Source: Siphonodentalium dalli (taxonomy: Eukaryota > Mollusca > Scaphopoda > Gadilida > Siphonodentaliidae). From it: 64,000 bases of DNA. Position numbers and translations under genes: made by a program. The notes below the pieces were generated by a model. That model searched no databases and was not told where the DNA came from. It saw nothing but the letters and a program-made list of their open reading frames with translations. Below, piece after piece: positions 9,401 through 24,400 of this stretch; position 1 is the first letter of the stretch, and each line of letters begins with the position of its first letter. The DNA lies in assembly GCA_032622095.1 (NCBI GenBank), contig CP136069.1, forward strand, positions 53,678,760 through 53,742,759. Reading direction: 5' to 3'.

Positions 9401-12400
9401 TCATGGGTGGGGGATGGGGGGGGGGCTCATATTAACTGAGCATATAGTGCTGACATACATGTAGCAACTGCTTAGATAACGTAGAAATTAACTCTCCATG
9501 TCTTGTAATTTCCGGTTGGTAGTTACTTGATTTCACATGGGTGTTCAAAGTTCCAAAACATAATGTATTGACTGAGCCTCCTGGAACGACTCCTGCATGA
9601 CAATGAACGCAAAAATCCGGTACCTGGAAGATACAGCAAACATTGGCTCACTTCTCTTCAAGTTCTCGAGTACCAATCGAAGTCGGAGATATCGGAATCT
9701 TGGAATAGCTTATTATTTGTGACCTGGGTCCCGCGAGGCTAACAGTGTAGCATATCCTAACGGCGACGTTAGCGGCGAAGACGCGCGTATTTAACCATGA
9801 GAATCGATCATTCGGTTGACCTGACTCCGTCTATAGGAAAGGTACCAACAAAAGAGACAAAGAGACGAAACATTAAATATTGAAGCTGCAATGATCTCTT
9901 ATCTCTCTTCCCATTGCATAATTAAGCGTACATCCAGCGAGGGGAAAATCAACAAAATTGCTCCCTGGAGACGAACCGACGAGTGTTTCTTTATTCTTAT
10001 TCAGAACGATTCCCTTATCTTGCATCGTATTTATCTCTTATTTTCACAGTTTCAAGATAAAACCATGGAGAGAACATGCTTATACGTTTAGGTTTAGTAA
10101 CAATACACAATCCATGGTGTTTCCGCGATATTCTGTAACTATATATTGAACATTCGTCCATGTTAATACGCCCCTCGAGAGCAGATGTCATACTATTGGA
10201 AGGGTTTTGGTTTTGGTGAGACAGACAAAACTCTGCCACCAAGCGGGAGAAGATGGAGAAAGACAGCGAACGAGAAAGACCAAATGAATGGTCCCATATA
10301 TGTGACCCGCCATATCAAATCCAGTCGTAAGTCGGGATTTTTTTACCCTGTGCCAATGCATTCTCTTATATATGCGAGTCGACCATAGGTTGCCTCGCAT
10401 ATATAAGAGAATGCATTGGCCTAAGAATTGTTTACAATTTTATTAATTTTTTCTTGTATTCTTTAACAATTTTATTAATTTCACCCATACAGAGCCCCAG
10501 ACAAACATGAGCAGACGACACTCTTCTATATGCTTCTATATATGTGTGGGGCTCACTGCAGGGTCATGGATGTTTTTTTTTATTTTATGTCCTAAAAATT
10601 GTAAGAAACATTTATTTAAAAAAACTGTTAGGCCAATGTATTCTCTTATATATACGAGGCGACCTATGGTCGACTCGCATATATAAGAGAATGCATTGGC
10701 ACAGGGTAAAAAAATCCCGACTTACGACTGGATTTGATATGGCGGGTCACATATCTTCATTAAATGATCGGCATAGTTTTGCTGTCGATTTAAAGAAAAA
10801 AACCCAAAAGGACAAGGTTTCAATTGAAACTCCGTAAATGGTTTTGACATAGATAAAATGCAGATTTGTATTAAGGATTGGGGGACATCAATTGACCTGA
10901 CCACAACCACACATGTTTTCACCATCAGAACAGGCAACTTGAAATTATTTTCTGCAAAATATGTAATTTTCAGAAGCTATAAAACTAATTGTTTTGCTAA
11001 ATTTACCATATCACCACTCTTATTTGCTGGATGGGTAATAGATCAAGTGAAAGAATATTAATTTGATAATTATTTGGACAGAAGTCGGAGCGCATATTTA
11101 CAGTAAAGCAGAACTTTTTTTAGTCTCATTTTCAAGGTATATATTTGTTTTTTTCTTGTACTATTGCCGCCTGCAAATTTTATTCTGCATGTTTAAGAGT
11201 TGGACCAACTTGAGTGCTGTTCATTGTAAATGCCTGATAGACAGAACATTTCAGCAGTTGGCTGGCCATTAAGTTGGTACTGTCTAAAACTGGTAGATAT
11301 GTATAATTCGCTGTTGCCATGTTACATATACGTTAATCGGTAAAACAATTTCGTAGACAGACCTTTATTCGCAGGCAGATCATTATCACTATGCATATAA
11401 ACATACAGTGTAATTCGTTTCCGACATCTCGCCGGGCACGGGCAAACCTTCTCTGGTCATCTGCTGTTGCTTGCGTGGATTTGTGCTCTTATCTAAACGC
11501 AGATGGAACAGCGCTATTTACGTCTGGTTACGTCAGGAATAGTACACCAGTCCCATAAAGCAAATTACTCCGAGGCAGGCTCATAATTAGCAGTCTCAAA
11601 CGGTGTTAGACAAGAAATTATCTCCCCATGACTACACACAGCCTATTGGTGTCGATGATATATATCAAAGCTGTTTTCGATACCGTCTTGGCCGAAGTAA
11701 GCTGTCAAAACACGAGGCGATTATTTCCTTTCTCCAGAAAGATGAAGGAAATAATCAAAAACGAAGCGTCCTAATTATAACCCATCTATCTTGACGGGGT
11801 TGAATGCCACGAAGAGCTACATAGGGCGTATGTGTTATGATCTAGATAGACATCCTGAAGTAAAACTAGAAATAATGCATTGCAGTTAGCGAGTTCCAGC
11901 TCTATTTATTCCTTTGTTCCGTTGTACATGTATGTAATGTATGTAACTACGACGAGACAAAATAAATATAAAAAGTTGAGGTAACCAATGTAAGACTCAG
12001 TGCCCATCGCGTTCATGTTGTCGATGTTATCTGGTCGTTGTGCCGTTACTGTTGACTAGAATTTAACGTTGGGGCTACCTCGCAATTAACAACACACAAA
12101 CAATTAGAACACACTCGAGTGGAACAACAACAACAACAACATTTGAACAACATTTGAACAACATTTGAACAACATTTGAACAACATTTGAACAACATTTG
12201 AACAACATTTGAACAAATCAAGATATATATGATAATTGTCAATCCCATCTATAATCTAGGGACGCCAGGTAAACAATGAAACAACGCTCTTTTAAAAGAG
12301 CGTTTTCATTATATATCAAAATATATACCTTCGATAATTTATTTCTCATGCTAACCAAATTCGAAAACTTACTATTTATTATAAATGACATAAAAGAAAA

Positions 12401-15400
12401 CATTTCATGCGTTAATAAAATGATATAATTAAAAGTATAATGGTATATGACAATTAATACTACATATTTACTCGACTATAGCACCGAATCGACATGGCTT
12501 CAAGTTGAAACCTCCCTGTTTCTTTGTTCTTGAGTTCGTCACTCGGTTGCAAAACCCCTTTCTTTTTCAGTCCACAATGAACGAAGTGCACAAGACTGCA
12601 AATTTGGCGGGCAAAAATCCCGACAACAAACAACACAAATTTCGCTCACACCACACAATAGGAAGCATTCCCGGATATATATATCTGCACAAAACTTGGC
12701 CACAATTGACACAAGGCGCGACCGCCGCGCAGGGAAAATATTTTGCTTCCGCAAAGAAATTGACATGGAAATGGATACTTGGAAAGTAATTTGTACCACA
12801 ACACGTGTCTTTGTTTACACGACGGTAGGTGGCAGTGTTCAAAGATAAGGCGAAACTACGTCTGCTACACAGTTTCTGCCGGCTGTATAATCTTCCGACA
12901 ACACAGATCTATACGGGAGAGCATCATACATACTTTGTACATCTTGTAAATCATTTCTTTACATTGCAACACGTGATTGAGTTAACCAGTCAGGGGCGAC
13001 GAACCTAGCAGGTGGCAATGCGGGGGGGGGGGTGGTCCCGCGAATAAAGGGTAGGAGAAAGCGTCCCAGAGGTACACTACCAACGGTATGATGCACGGGC
13101 ATGGATCAAACTCCTTAAAGTAAAAGTTATCGAGGTGAATACAACCATGTTTGTTCACTGAACATACAAGTTGTCCACCGCTGTTGATACCCAAATGCTG
13201 TCGAGGCTTTCTGTGAAGAAAAGCATCATTGTCTCATCTGTGATAGGCAACTTGAAAGATGCCTGTTTCACCAAATCATCCAGCGCGGATGTGTGATCCA
13301 CGAAGAGCTGAAAGTTTCTAGCGAATTCCCTGAATTCAGTGATTTCAACATTTTTATTGTAATTTTCAGGGATCAAAATATTTGCGTTGCAATAAAATTA
13401 GTATTTGTCACTGAAAAGATAATCATATATTGCACTGTTTGTCAGTGTTGGGCATAATTTTTGTGTTATATTTATACATTCGGTAAGGATCAGAGGGCAT
13501 CAGTTCATTTTTTTTTATCTAAATTGGTGTTTGTTTATTTATAACATAGGGAGTTTCATGTTGGACCACTTTCATCTTTGGATCATCAATTTGAAACATC
13601 TATGCTGGTCCGAAGTCTAAGCGAAGTTCGCGGTCGTTTCTATACCAGCAAAACTGATAACGTTGTGATTCGGCTTAGCGGTTGAAACATCGATAAACCC
13701 CAAACAAACAAAATAAACCAATCATTGAAGGTCAAGATAAGAATGAATATCCGTAGCAATAGAACGTATGTAGTTTGTTGGAGCAAACATATATCCAGGT
13801 TAATTACATCATCGACTGAAGTCTTACTAATCATTGAATGGTAGATCTCAAATGAAAGCAACAAGACATCGACAACACAATTACAGTTCGCCGGATGCAA
13901 GTGTCTACAACATGGAAAAAGCTGTAAATATTTTCATTTGATAAACTAAGTCTACTAGCAATTAAGTGTGCTATGTTGCCGCGTGAGCGACAGGGTTTAT
14001 CGCTATCTTTCAAACGGGGTGAAACATTTCGGGTTTTGATTGAACGCATATAACCAGGCAGTAACCTAATTACTGACGGCAGATATTATCAGGTAAGATG
14101 GCGAAACCTCCTGAAAACATAATCCTCACTGATTCCCCCATTTCTACCATATGGCAAGTTTCGATCCATCTGTTGGTTGGTATTTTCGTATTAACCAAAC
14201 CGATTCGCTTTACATCGGCTGATACTTACACGCAGGACACTTAACCCGCGGGGTTTGAATGAATGGATTTAATTCGTAAACCACTCGCGGAGGATATGAT
14301 AATTGGCTTTGTTGCCGGGTCATCATACCAGTCGCTAGACGCAAATTGCCTCCAAATTAAAACAGCATTTTTTGCTCTCAAGAAGTCAAAGCATATTTAC
14401 CGTTGAAGTCTTTGTGCATGTACTACTAACCTGGCTGTTGCCATATGGTGTATACATTGTGAGGGACGTCAACCCCAGAGCCCACATAAAGCTCGCTCCT
14501 TGGGTACTACATTGTAATTCCAATCCGTGTTACAACTTTGTAAATACTCCAAGCAAATCCACATCTTGTTTAGACAATTCCGAAATCTGACTCGTTGGTG
14601 TCCGTTTTGACATTCAAGTATGGAATTCTGCCTATATGCTAGTATCAGAAACATTTCTATATCTTTGGGTGGGCACATAACTGTATCCATCAAAAGAGAT
14701 TTACGTCTCATAATAGATCCTGATATACTTTCATGTCAGGAGTATAACCCACTACCACCTCGTTTAGGCCAGACTGTTTAGTAATTGTGCCTTACATCAG
14801 ACTTTGAAACTGGGATTTCCCATTTTAGCTTTACACGAACACCTTGCTGGCTACATGCACATGCTCACGAGAACATATATACTGAGCACCGTCGTAAACC
14901 ATCACACACGCAATACACACAGAGGCTGTGCGTTATCTCTACGGAACATGCATTCAGATGCATCGGGCTATTTGGTTTGTTTGCAAAACAGCCAATGACA
15001 AGATTCTGCAATAATCTCGGCTGGTTCGATCTTTTGCGAGAGTTGAATAATAGATGTCATCGTGTCCCCACTAGCGGCCTGTTTAGTCACACTGTCTGAC
15101 CCGCGGACATTGATCCAGTATGCAAGCAATGGTTTTCCGATCTGTTGTTCACCTCCCCATGCGAATGCGATGTTGTGATTCCTTATAATAATATTTATTG
15201 GCATTTCCTTATATTTCCTTTGCTCATTGTTCCGGCGCTGCATGCCATGCAGTGACATTATGTTGACATTCAGCGGGAAACAGGAAAGCAATGCATGTAT
15301 ATGCACACGAAGAATAAAATACTGGCCAGATGACATGCATATTTAATCTTGCTGAGGACAAATGCATGGAACTATGTGCGTCGAGTGATTCTGCAATTTT

Positions 15401-18400
15401 TCAAAGAGAAGGGGCAGATGTATTTTTTATTTTTATTTGTTGTGTTCATGACAGTTTTTGTTTTGATCACATTACATACATGTATAATGGGTAATTTCCA
15501 CGTTTAGTCATACACAGTTTAAAACTACCGTGGCTATGGTTGCGTCATCGCACACTGTACTCAGCTGTATGCCTTTCTATTCGATTGTTCTGATACATGT
15601 AGTGATTCCCCTTATTTACATATTATTAACCCTTTACCCAACAGAACGGCCCTGTGCCAATGCATTCTCTTATATATGCGAGTCGACCATAGGTCGCCTC
15701 GCATATATAAGAGAATGCATTGGCTTAACACATTAAAAATTATAAAATTGTTAAAGAATTTGTAAGAAAAAATGGTAAAAAAAGATTTTTTTTTAGGCCA
15801 ATGCATTCTCTTATATATGCGAGGCGACCTATGGTCGACTCGCATATATAAGAGAATGCATTGGCACAGGGCATAACTGTAACTATCACAATGTGGTCAA
15901 GGAGCCGGTTCCAATGATATCCATATTCGTATGGTTTTATTGAGACAGACCGAAGATATTTTAGGCTGTTGAAGCTTTATTTGGCCGGTTTTGGCCGGTT
16001 TGTTGGGTAAAGGGTTAATCACACACCCTCTACATTCACACAAATATCGCCCATAAGAATAAGTACAAATCGAGATACTGTTTACACGAATGTTTCCAAG
16101 GTTTATCAAGCAATAACTGAAGTCTCCACTTCAATTCAATTTCAATTCAATTTATTTATTTGTCGTCATCAAATAATTGAAAAAAAAACAACATAATACA
16201 TTAAATAAATAATGTGTTTATGTACAAATATATCAGTCTCCGGCAGTCTGACTCTCAGCCTCAGGAAGATATATTTCATCTTCAACCCTTTCGTGGCGCC
16301 AGCTGCGCTGGTGCAGCATTAAATATCCCGTGCCAGTGAATTCTCTTATATATGCGAGTCTTTCATAGGGAGCTTCGCATATGCAAGAAATATATTCTAT
16401 TATATATCTGAGGCTCTCTATGGGGCAACCGCATATATAACCGAATGCATTGACACAGGGTTTTCGCAAAAAATTCAGGAAACTCCAGTCATGGAAGGAT
16501 AACATTGTTCCTGTTAAAACCATCTTGTTTTCTTGCACAGGTTACTATGGCAGATCGAGAGGCAGCAGAGAGAGCGTGCAAAGATCCAAATCCAATCATA
16601 GATGGCAGAAAAGCCAACGTAAACCTAGCGTACCTTGGAGCTAAACCGCGAGGTATACAAACAGGTATCTACTCTAATACACTTCTCATCCCATGTTTTC
16701 ACTTTATGATGCTATCTCCTGAACTTTGATATTTCCGAAGCCATAAACAACGACTCCTAAATCCTTACGACTGTGTGCCACCCGCGTGTGGGTTGCACAT
16801 GGAAGACAAGCCAGGTCACGTCACGCCTTCGCTCGTGCTGAAACACTCGGTGAACGGGTGTGACGAAAAGAATGCATGATGTTTCTGTGAAAGTCTTGGT
16901 TGGGACATGCTAACATCAAATGTGAACGAATCAAGCATTATCAGTTTAAATTTGGTTTAATATATACCGCCGATTCCAGACACGCGACTTTGGCATTTAC
17001 CAACTATTACGACCCTCAACAATCGACATACGTCTATATTTTGATCGAATGCTTGTATAAAATGTCGATGATAGGCAACGTATGGCTCTTTTATTAACAG
17101 CGCGTCTGTCTATCAATGGTTATATGTCCTTAACATCCCTGGATCCCTCCAGATGAATAATATACCGTTTTAATGCATTCCTTAAAGGGGGGTGTACATA
17201 ATCAATTTATGGGGTCATCTCAACAGAACATATCCAATAAAAGAATTAGTCATTAATTAGAGTTAAATATACTCATGTACAAGAACCACGTAATAACAAC
17301 CTGCTAAATATTATGAAAATGAATATATAAAGTGGCTCGAGCCATAAACTCATTGTCATTACAATTACCATCGTTCATACAGTACATGAGTATATTTGGC
17401 ACTAATCCGTGGCTCAAATTCAATTATGTGTTGCATATATTCTGTTGAGTATAACAGGAGATGCCCCCCCCCCCCCACCGTAATGACTGGACTTATGTAC
17501 ATCACCCATTTAATAACTGACTAAGAGAATCCACTCAGTATACAAACGGTTAACAAGACAAATCGCAGGATTGCGTTGCATCAGTGTAAATGCCATCCAA
17601 TGAAGTAACGATAATTATGTTTACAGAAATCCACATTACATTTCATTGCCGATTTTCTTTATCCCTCCGCGGAGATTAAAAGAGAATTGCAGGGATTCCT
17701 TGCTTACATTCTGTGGCGAAATCAGACCGGCGCATTAAAACGCGAGAACAGGCATAAAAACCAACATCTAAATGAAATCCCCACACGTCTGTGACTCGTC
17801 TGTTGGTATAACACGCAAAGGCTATCTCGTACATATGATTTACACTTGCGCCGCATGTTATGTGAATACCCCACACAGTTCGGCCCTTGTTGTACTGGCT
17901 ATTCTTGTTGTTTGTGAATATTTTGACTTCTATTCAACGCTATAATGTCTCGCGCTTTCACTATAGACCATGACTTTTCATTTCACAATGTTCATGTCCC
18001 GCGCTTGTGACATGTCCCGAAGAAAGACAAACATTGTATGTCAATATTTATATTATCTGTATATAGAGAGGCGTGCGACGATGAGAATCATTATTTAATC
18101 TTACAAATATTTGACAAATGGCACGAGTTTCTGGGAGTGAACAAAACATATATGTTTGTGAAGTACTTCTAATTAAAAGAATGTCTGCATCCAAAAGTCC
18201 ATCCAGTGCATTCGTGTCTCAATGTTTTTAATTGTTGAACACTTTTGGGTGGAACTTTAAGATGGTAGTACATACCACACATACTATAACTGGGCATACT
18301 GATTGCATTTGGGTATCACACGCGGGCGTTTTTCTTCATTGAACATGCATGTACTCACCGCGCAGCCTGTATAAGCATTATAAAAGCAACAAATTAACGT

Positions 18401-21400
18401 GTTGTGTTTGAACACAACGGTTAATTAAATAATAAACTTATAGTCCCGAATTGAAGAAAGTCGTAATTTATTATTCCGTGTTGTCTTTCTCTGTCTGTCG
18501 TCTGCTCATACTATCTGAAATATAAACCTCATGCATCGCAGACTATATACTATTTATTTACAATTGTGTTGTAATTATACACATTCGCTGTAATATCCAA
18601 CATGGTGAAGAGTAATTCAGTCGAATTGAATTGAACATTTATACAGGTGACAAATGAACAATTCAAATGAATAATAGTAGAAGTAATCGAGAGAAAACGT
18701 TCAGCAATCCGCGGGTTAAGTTGGTGATGAAGAAAAGTAATATTAAGCTCGTCACCAGATCTGTTTTTGAGTCTTGTGATCCCTCGCTCGGCGTGAATCT
18801 GTTATTCGATCCCATGCATTAATCTTCGCCATGCACCCCTTATATAAGCAGTGCCAGATGGTAAATCACTGTAGAAAGGCAATTACTTCACAGCGGTAGC
18901 TAAATTCAAGTCGGACATACAAAGAATCTCGATGAAGTCTTGGTCTTTAGCACTGTCATATTGACACTTAGAATGTCGGCTATTTTCAAGCAGGTTTAAC
19001 ATAGAAACCTATGCCATTTGGGTGTTATACTCTAAACAGTGGTGATTCTTCATCCAAAAACACTGACTGAACTTGCTCGTATAGTATTGATGGTTGCTCC
19101 GACATACAACTTTTGTAACCCTCGCACCACCGTTCGATCAAGCGCAAACGACCCAACAACGCCGCCAGATTGCTCAGTGATCATTACTTTAGATTGTGAT
19201 TCTTCTACGTCTTTTTTGAATAATGTAAAAACAAAAAGTGACAACGGACGTGTTATTTCCGTCATCTTACCAACCATAGCAAAACTAAAGCGATCAATCA
19301 TTAAATTGTTGGCGAATATGTCGACACACCTCCTTGATATGGCGAAACATAAAGAGCGTTTATATCATTTCGATCAATTGTATCTTCGGTATGAGTTCCT
19401 TGTATGACCCTTTTGTGATATTTGACATAAGATGATTTAGCCCTTTCTATACTAAATGGACTCTCCCACTCAGTTATAAAAGTATACATCGGAATTGTCT
19501 AATATTAATTTGGAGGAGTTATTAGGAAAATAAGCTGACGACATATTAAACGAAAAATACAGAAGAAGTCCTATTCATTGAGGGAAATGTTCAGATAATA
19601 AGTTCAACAAACAAATTTCCTACGGAATAACTACTGGCCAATGAGTATTTAGTATAGTATTATCCCTTTACCCAACAGAACGGCCCTGTGCCAATGCATT
19701 ATCTTATATATGCGAGTCGACCATAGGTCGCCTCGCATATATAAGAGAATGCATTGGCTTAACACATTAAAAATTATAAAATTGTTAAAGAATGTAAGAA
19801 AAAATGGTAAAAAGTGTTAAAAAAAGATTTATTTTTAGGCCAATGCATTCTCTTATATATGCGAGGCGACCTATGGTCGACTCGCATATATAAGAGAATG
19901 CATTGGCACAGGGCATAGCTGTAACTATCACAATGTGGTCAAGGAGCCGGTTCCAATGATATCCATATTTGTATGGTTCTATTGAGACAGACCGAATATA
20001 TTTTAGGCTGTTGAAGCTTTATTTGGTCGGTTTTGACCGGTTTGTTGGGTAAAGGGTTAAAGGGTGAACACACCAATACATACTATATAATTATGGGATG
20101 TTCGTGTCCATTGCATTGTAACCGTTATAAATAAGTATCCACAAGTTTTCGTTGGATTTTAATTAAATTAGGCAGCCGCTCTTCCATAACGCCGCTGTCA
20201 GCGTTACATCTCTCACTGCGCTCGTTTCATTTCCCGGTTTAATTTACCTGAACCTGGTGTAAATTCTTCAAACTAGTTTGTTTATTCTTATCGCGAACAC
20301 ACCACAGTCTCACCGAACAGGTGTAATGAAACTGTTCTCTGCTACACGAATGTGTTACACATTGATGGAATTGTTAAACTGCTTCGGTATATTCCTGTGT
20401 CGGTTCACAATTCGCTGCACCGTTGTTTGGCCTTCCCCGAATGGCGCACACGTAAAGTGTATTGAGGATTCCGGACTTCCAGTTACAACAACAAAAACAA
20501 CAACAACATACACAACAACAGCAACATCATCAACATCATCACCAACAACATCAACAGCAAAAGACACATGTGTAACATGAGACCAACGTATGTCCTTCAT
20601 AATGGGTTGCATGTTGTCTTACCTTTACCGAACGGCGTATACTTAAAGGTGTATTTAGGCTTCCAGACCTTCAGTTGCAATAACAAAAACAACAACAACA
20701 ACAACACAACAACATCAATATACACATGTGCACCATAGGCCATCGTCTGTCCTTCATAATGGGTTGCAGGTTGTCTGACCTATAAAGAACGGTGCACACG
20801 TATATGGACCACGTGTTAAAATATCGCACGTAGAGTAGCGTGGTTGCCGAGCTACTGTACTTGGGACACGTGGATGTAAAGAATGCATCTAGTTATGTTG
20901 ATGTATATCGTCTTTGATACATAATCCCGCATTCGCATGCGAACCAAAATATTATTTTGGTAAATTAATCAACGCATATTTGCCCATAGTATGCAAGCGA
21001 AGCTGGGGAAATCACATGTACCTAGAGTAACATGCATGCGTCTTATACTAATTGCGAACCATTAGGTTGAAACAGATAACATTATTAACTCTGGAAGCGC
21101 TCCTAGTTCACGCATGCGCGATGGACGGAATAACTGACATTGAATGTACTATAAAAGCGATATATAATTGAATCATTCCCTTCCACTTACAGCATTAACG
21201 GGAGATAACTCGCTAATAACTAATACGCACTGACTTGTGGGTATTGACATACACTAACGTTTTATCGATGCAGAGGAAATGATTTTTCGAGGGTTTATTA
21301 TTGCCGGGAAAAAAAACTTTCGCTGGCAAGACTTGAAATAGTATGTCTGTCATTTGCAGAATGAGGTCCATCATAGGGTTGATTTAGTGACGCTATCCCA

Positions 21401-24400
21401 CACAGCGGGCTAACGTCACCAAATTCAGCATCTATGAACTTCATTATGCATGCCGAGGCATCAACAGCTATGGAAGACCTAGGATCAGATTGAAGTTCCC
21501 CATTTGATGTTCACCCATTAGTCACCTCGATTATGCATTCTACCTTCTGCAAATTAGAGGATATAGAAACTGAACAGAAGGGGAAAAGTAACTAAAATAA
21601 TGTTAATTTGAGACTATAGATACTTACCAGAAGATGACACCTGAGCATCATGAGGTCCACAGAGGGTGAATTTAGTGATTATAGCCCGCAGGATAGCGTT
21701 ACTAATTTCACCCTCGAGGGACCTCATTCTGCAAATGACAGACACACTATTTCAAGGCTTATTCGCTAGTATCACGAAAAAGAAGATGCTTGAAAGCACG
21801 TGTTTTGATTTGCGTTTCTCATCGGTTCGCGACACCGCGATAATAAATTATTGAAATCGCTAAAAACTTCCTGCTCGAGGAAAAGGTTAAGTGACAATAA
21901 AGTTGAGTGCGATAGCACGGCGGTGTTCTGTGTATACACATGTGTTTTTAAGTCGACGGATTGAGAAATGTACTTTAGGCAATTCTACAGTTAGTTCCCC
22001 CGCATGCTGCATAAAAGTGATTTATTAACCGTAAAATTAAAGATGTAATCATGATTTCATACCTCCTATTACAATTACGGCGCAACAGCGACGACAATAA
22101 CAACGAAAACATCATATAATTTTCTTTAAGATCACCATTGGCTTTGTTCCAGTGCAGAATATGATATTAAACAACAAACTATGCACACATATATATATTT
22201 AGCAGAGCACAGTCACCACAGAGTATCATTGTTGTTACATTGTACTTAACTTTGTTTCATGTAATCCGTCCACTTTGTCTTGTTATTCTGTGTTCATGTA
22301 CATTTGACCATATATGGTGTAACGTACAAATAAACATGATTGATTGATTGAGTAATAATTACAATACATAAAGCATTTCGTGAATCATACCGGGTCTTTT
22401 ATGATTGTGGTCAATATGTTCAAATTATTATACCATGCATGTTGTCAATAGTATAATGCAGTCTGGGCTGGACGATGAGATCGTGCATTCCAACAAAGAT
22501 ATTTTAAAACTTGATCTGAGTTGAGTGACATCTCATTACCGTATATCATTTCAATCGTAGCATGGCATTTCGATTTCCATAAGACACGATAAGGTGTTCC
22601 GCTGATCCCACACAGCACATTACTGAGCATTTGACACCATACATTCAGAAAAATTTAAATGACCTGAGATATGAAGCACACTCGAGCTATATTGGCAAAC
22701 ATTATCCCCAGATGATGTCACGTTTCATAAATAAACCACCGACATGGACGGATTACGTAACCTTGATCTGGTTAACATACTTCCATCAGACTAAAGGATT
22801 CCGCGAATGGTTCATCACTTCGTAATTTAAATTTTTCTTTGAACGTGCAATAGGAAGAGCAGGTGCCGACAGACGATTGTTTGATACCGAATTATCCGCA
22901 GGTTTTCTTTCGGGCCCGCGCCTGTTGGTTATAAATTATAGGCACGCGGCAACAGATAACATAAATATGATAGAATCAGAAAACGAGATTGACTTTATCC
23001 AATTAAACTGGGGATATCTCGCAAAATCGCGAGGATTCACGTCATAAATTGCAAAGATTCCGCTCGTTATGAATGAACCACGCTATCTGGAGATAGGCCA
23101 CCAATGTTTCCGTCCATAAATTCAGCGCGACCGCGATCATATCAGTAATAATATATGCCACACAGACGGGGAATGGACATCGGCAGGTTTTATGATCGAT
23201 GTGTATGTGCACCGAGTATGTATCCACAATGGTAGAGCCTGTAGTAGAATAGAATAAGAGAATACTAAGATGTTTACCTACATTCGCTTGTAGATTTTAA
23301 CCCTTTCATACTAAACCATCATTAATGAGTAGCTATCCCATAGGAAATTTTCAGATAATAAATTTAACCCTTTCTATACTAAAGTATCATTGATGAGTAG
23401 TTATCCCGTAGGCAATGTTCAGATAATAAGTTCAACAAGTGACCATAGGTAGTTTGTTGAACTTATTATCTACATATTTCCCTCATTCTGCACTTGTGTT
23501 GATCTCAGATCTGCTTTTATTACCTTATCCGTCCAGATGAACAATATACTGTCCCGATGTACACGTTTTAACTGACTGGGGAAAATCCAATTAGAATAGA
23601 CAGGGTAAAGATTTGCCACACGAAGCCGCCTATACTGGGATCGTTGATAGGACAACTTGATGTCCACATGTAAACAGAGGCTCATCTGTGCAGAATGCCA
23701 GATAACATGTACAGTTCGATATCAATATATTGGTCCATGATTAATTAGACGAAAATATAATGGAAGTAATGCCACATTTACCAGATTGTCAGGAGAATAT
23801 GTGCCGGTTAATAATTCCGAATGAGGGGTGCATTCACGAAAGTCTGCTCACCCACATATAAACACTGAACATTCATGCTGTCCAGTACATCAATAAATCT
23901 GATGCATCAATATTACGTTATGTCAGAGAGCATGCATATGTTGGTCGATATTTACTCTAATCTCATTCATTTATGGTGACCATTGTTCAGCTAATAGTTC
24001 AACAACATTACAACTAAATTAATTAATTCTATCAATAGGATTTCCCAATGTCTATCGTCTGCTTATATTATCTGAGACTTCCAGTAAACGGAGAATATAT
24101 AAACCGCTTCATGTATATACTAACGACACATGTACACAGTTCGTATAGACCATGTTTCGGAACATAGTTCCGTTTCAAAACGGATTGTTTTTAACAGTGT
24201 ATAGGATTTTTCTACGTCTGTCGTCTGCCATATACATTTCCTCAACCCCAACATGCCATTCCATTCACACTGATATAACTAAACGGGAGAATCTATTAAG
24301 GACACAATGTTTACGTCTCATCAATCGCAGCCACACTTCACTCGCTTGTGACAATGAAACATCCGCCGACTCAGACGTATTTCCTTTCACGGACATACAC

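Noticed and set aside
12122-12217. CRISPR-like regular repeat
   Set aside because: Units are contiguous 11-mers without spacers, in an animal genome.
13022-13032. Poly-G/poly-C runs here and at 1577, 5144, 9410, 17464, 26671, 34268 and 46209
   Set aside because: Simple homopolymers without flanking structure; not G-quadruplex arrays with regular spacing.
14968-15336. 122-codon minus frame in intron 1
   Set aside because: Low-information composition, overlapping frames on the plus strand, no family features.
19039-19407. 122-codon plus frame in intron 2
   Set aside because: It overlaps an 83-codon frame on the other strand, with no motif and no splice support.
20278-20580. Thr-rich mucin-like protein
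   Set aside because: The Thr run is a translated CAA tract, and the tandem second unit does not keep the frame.
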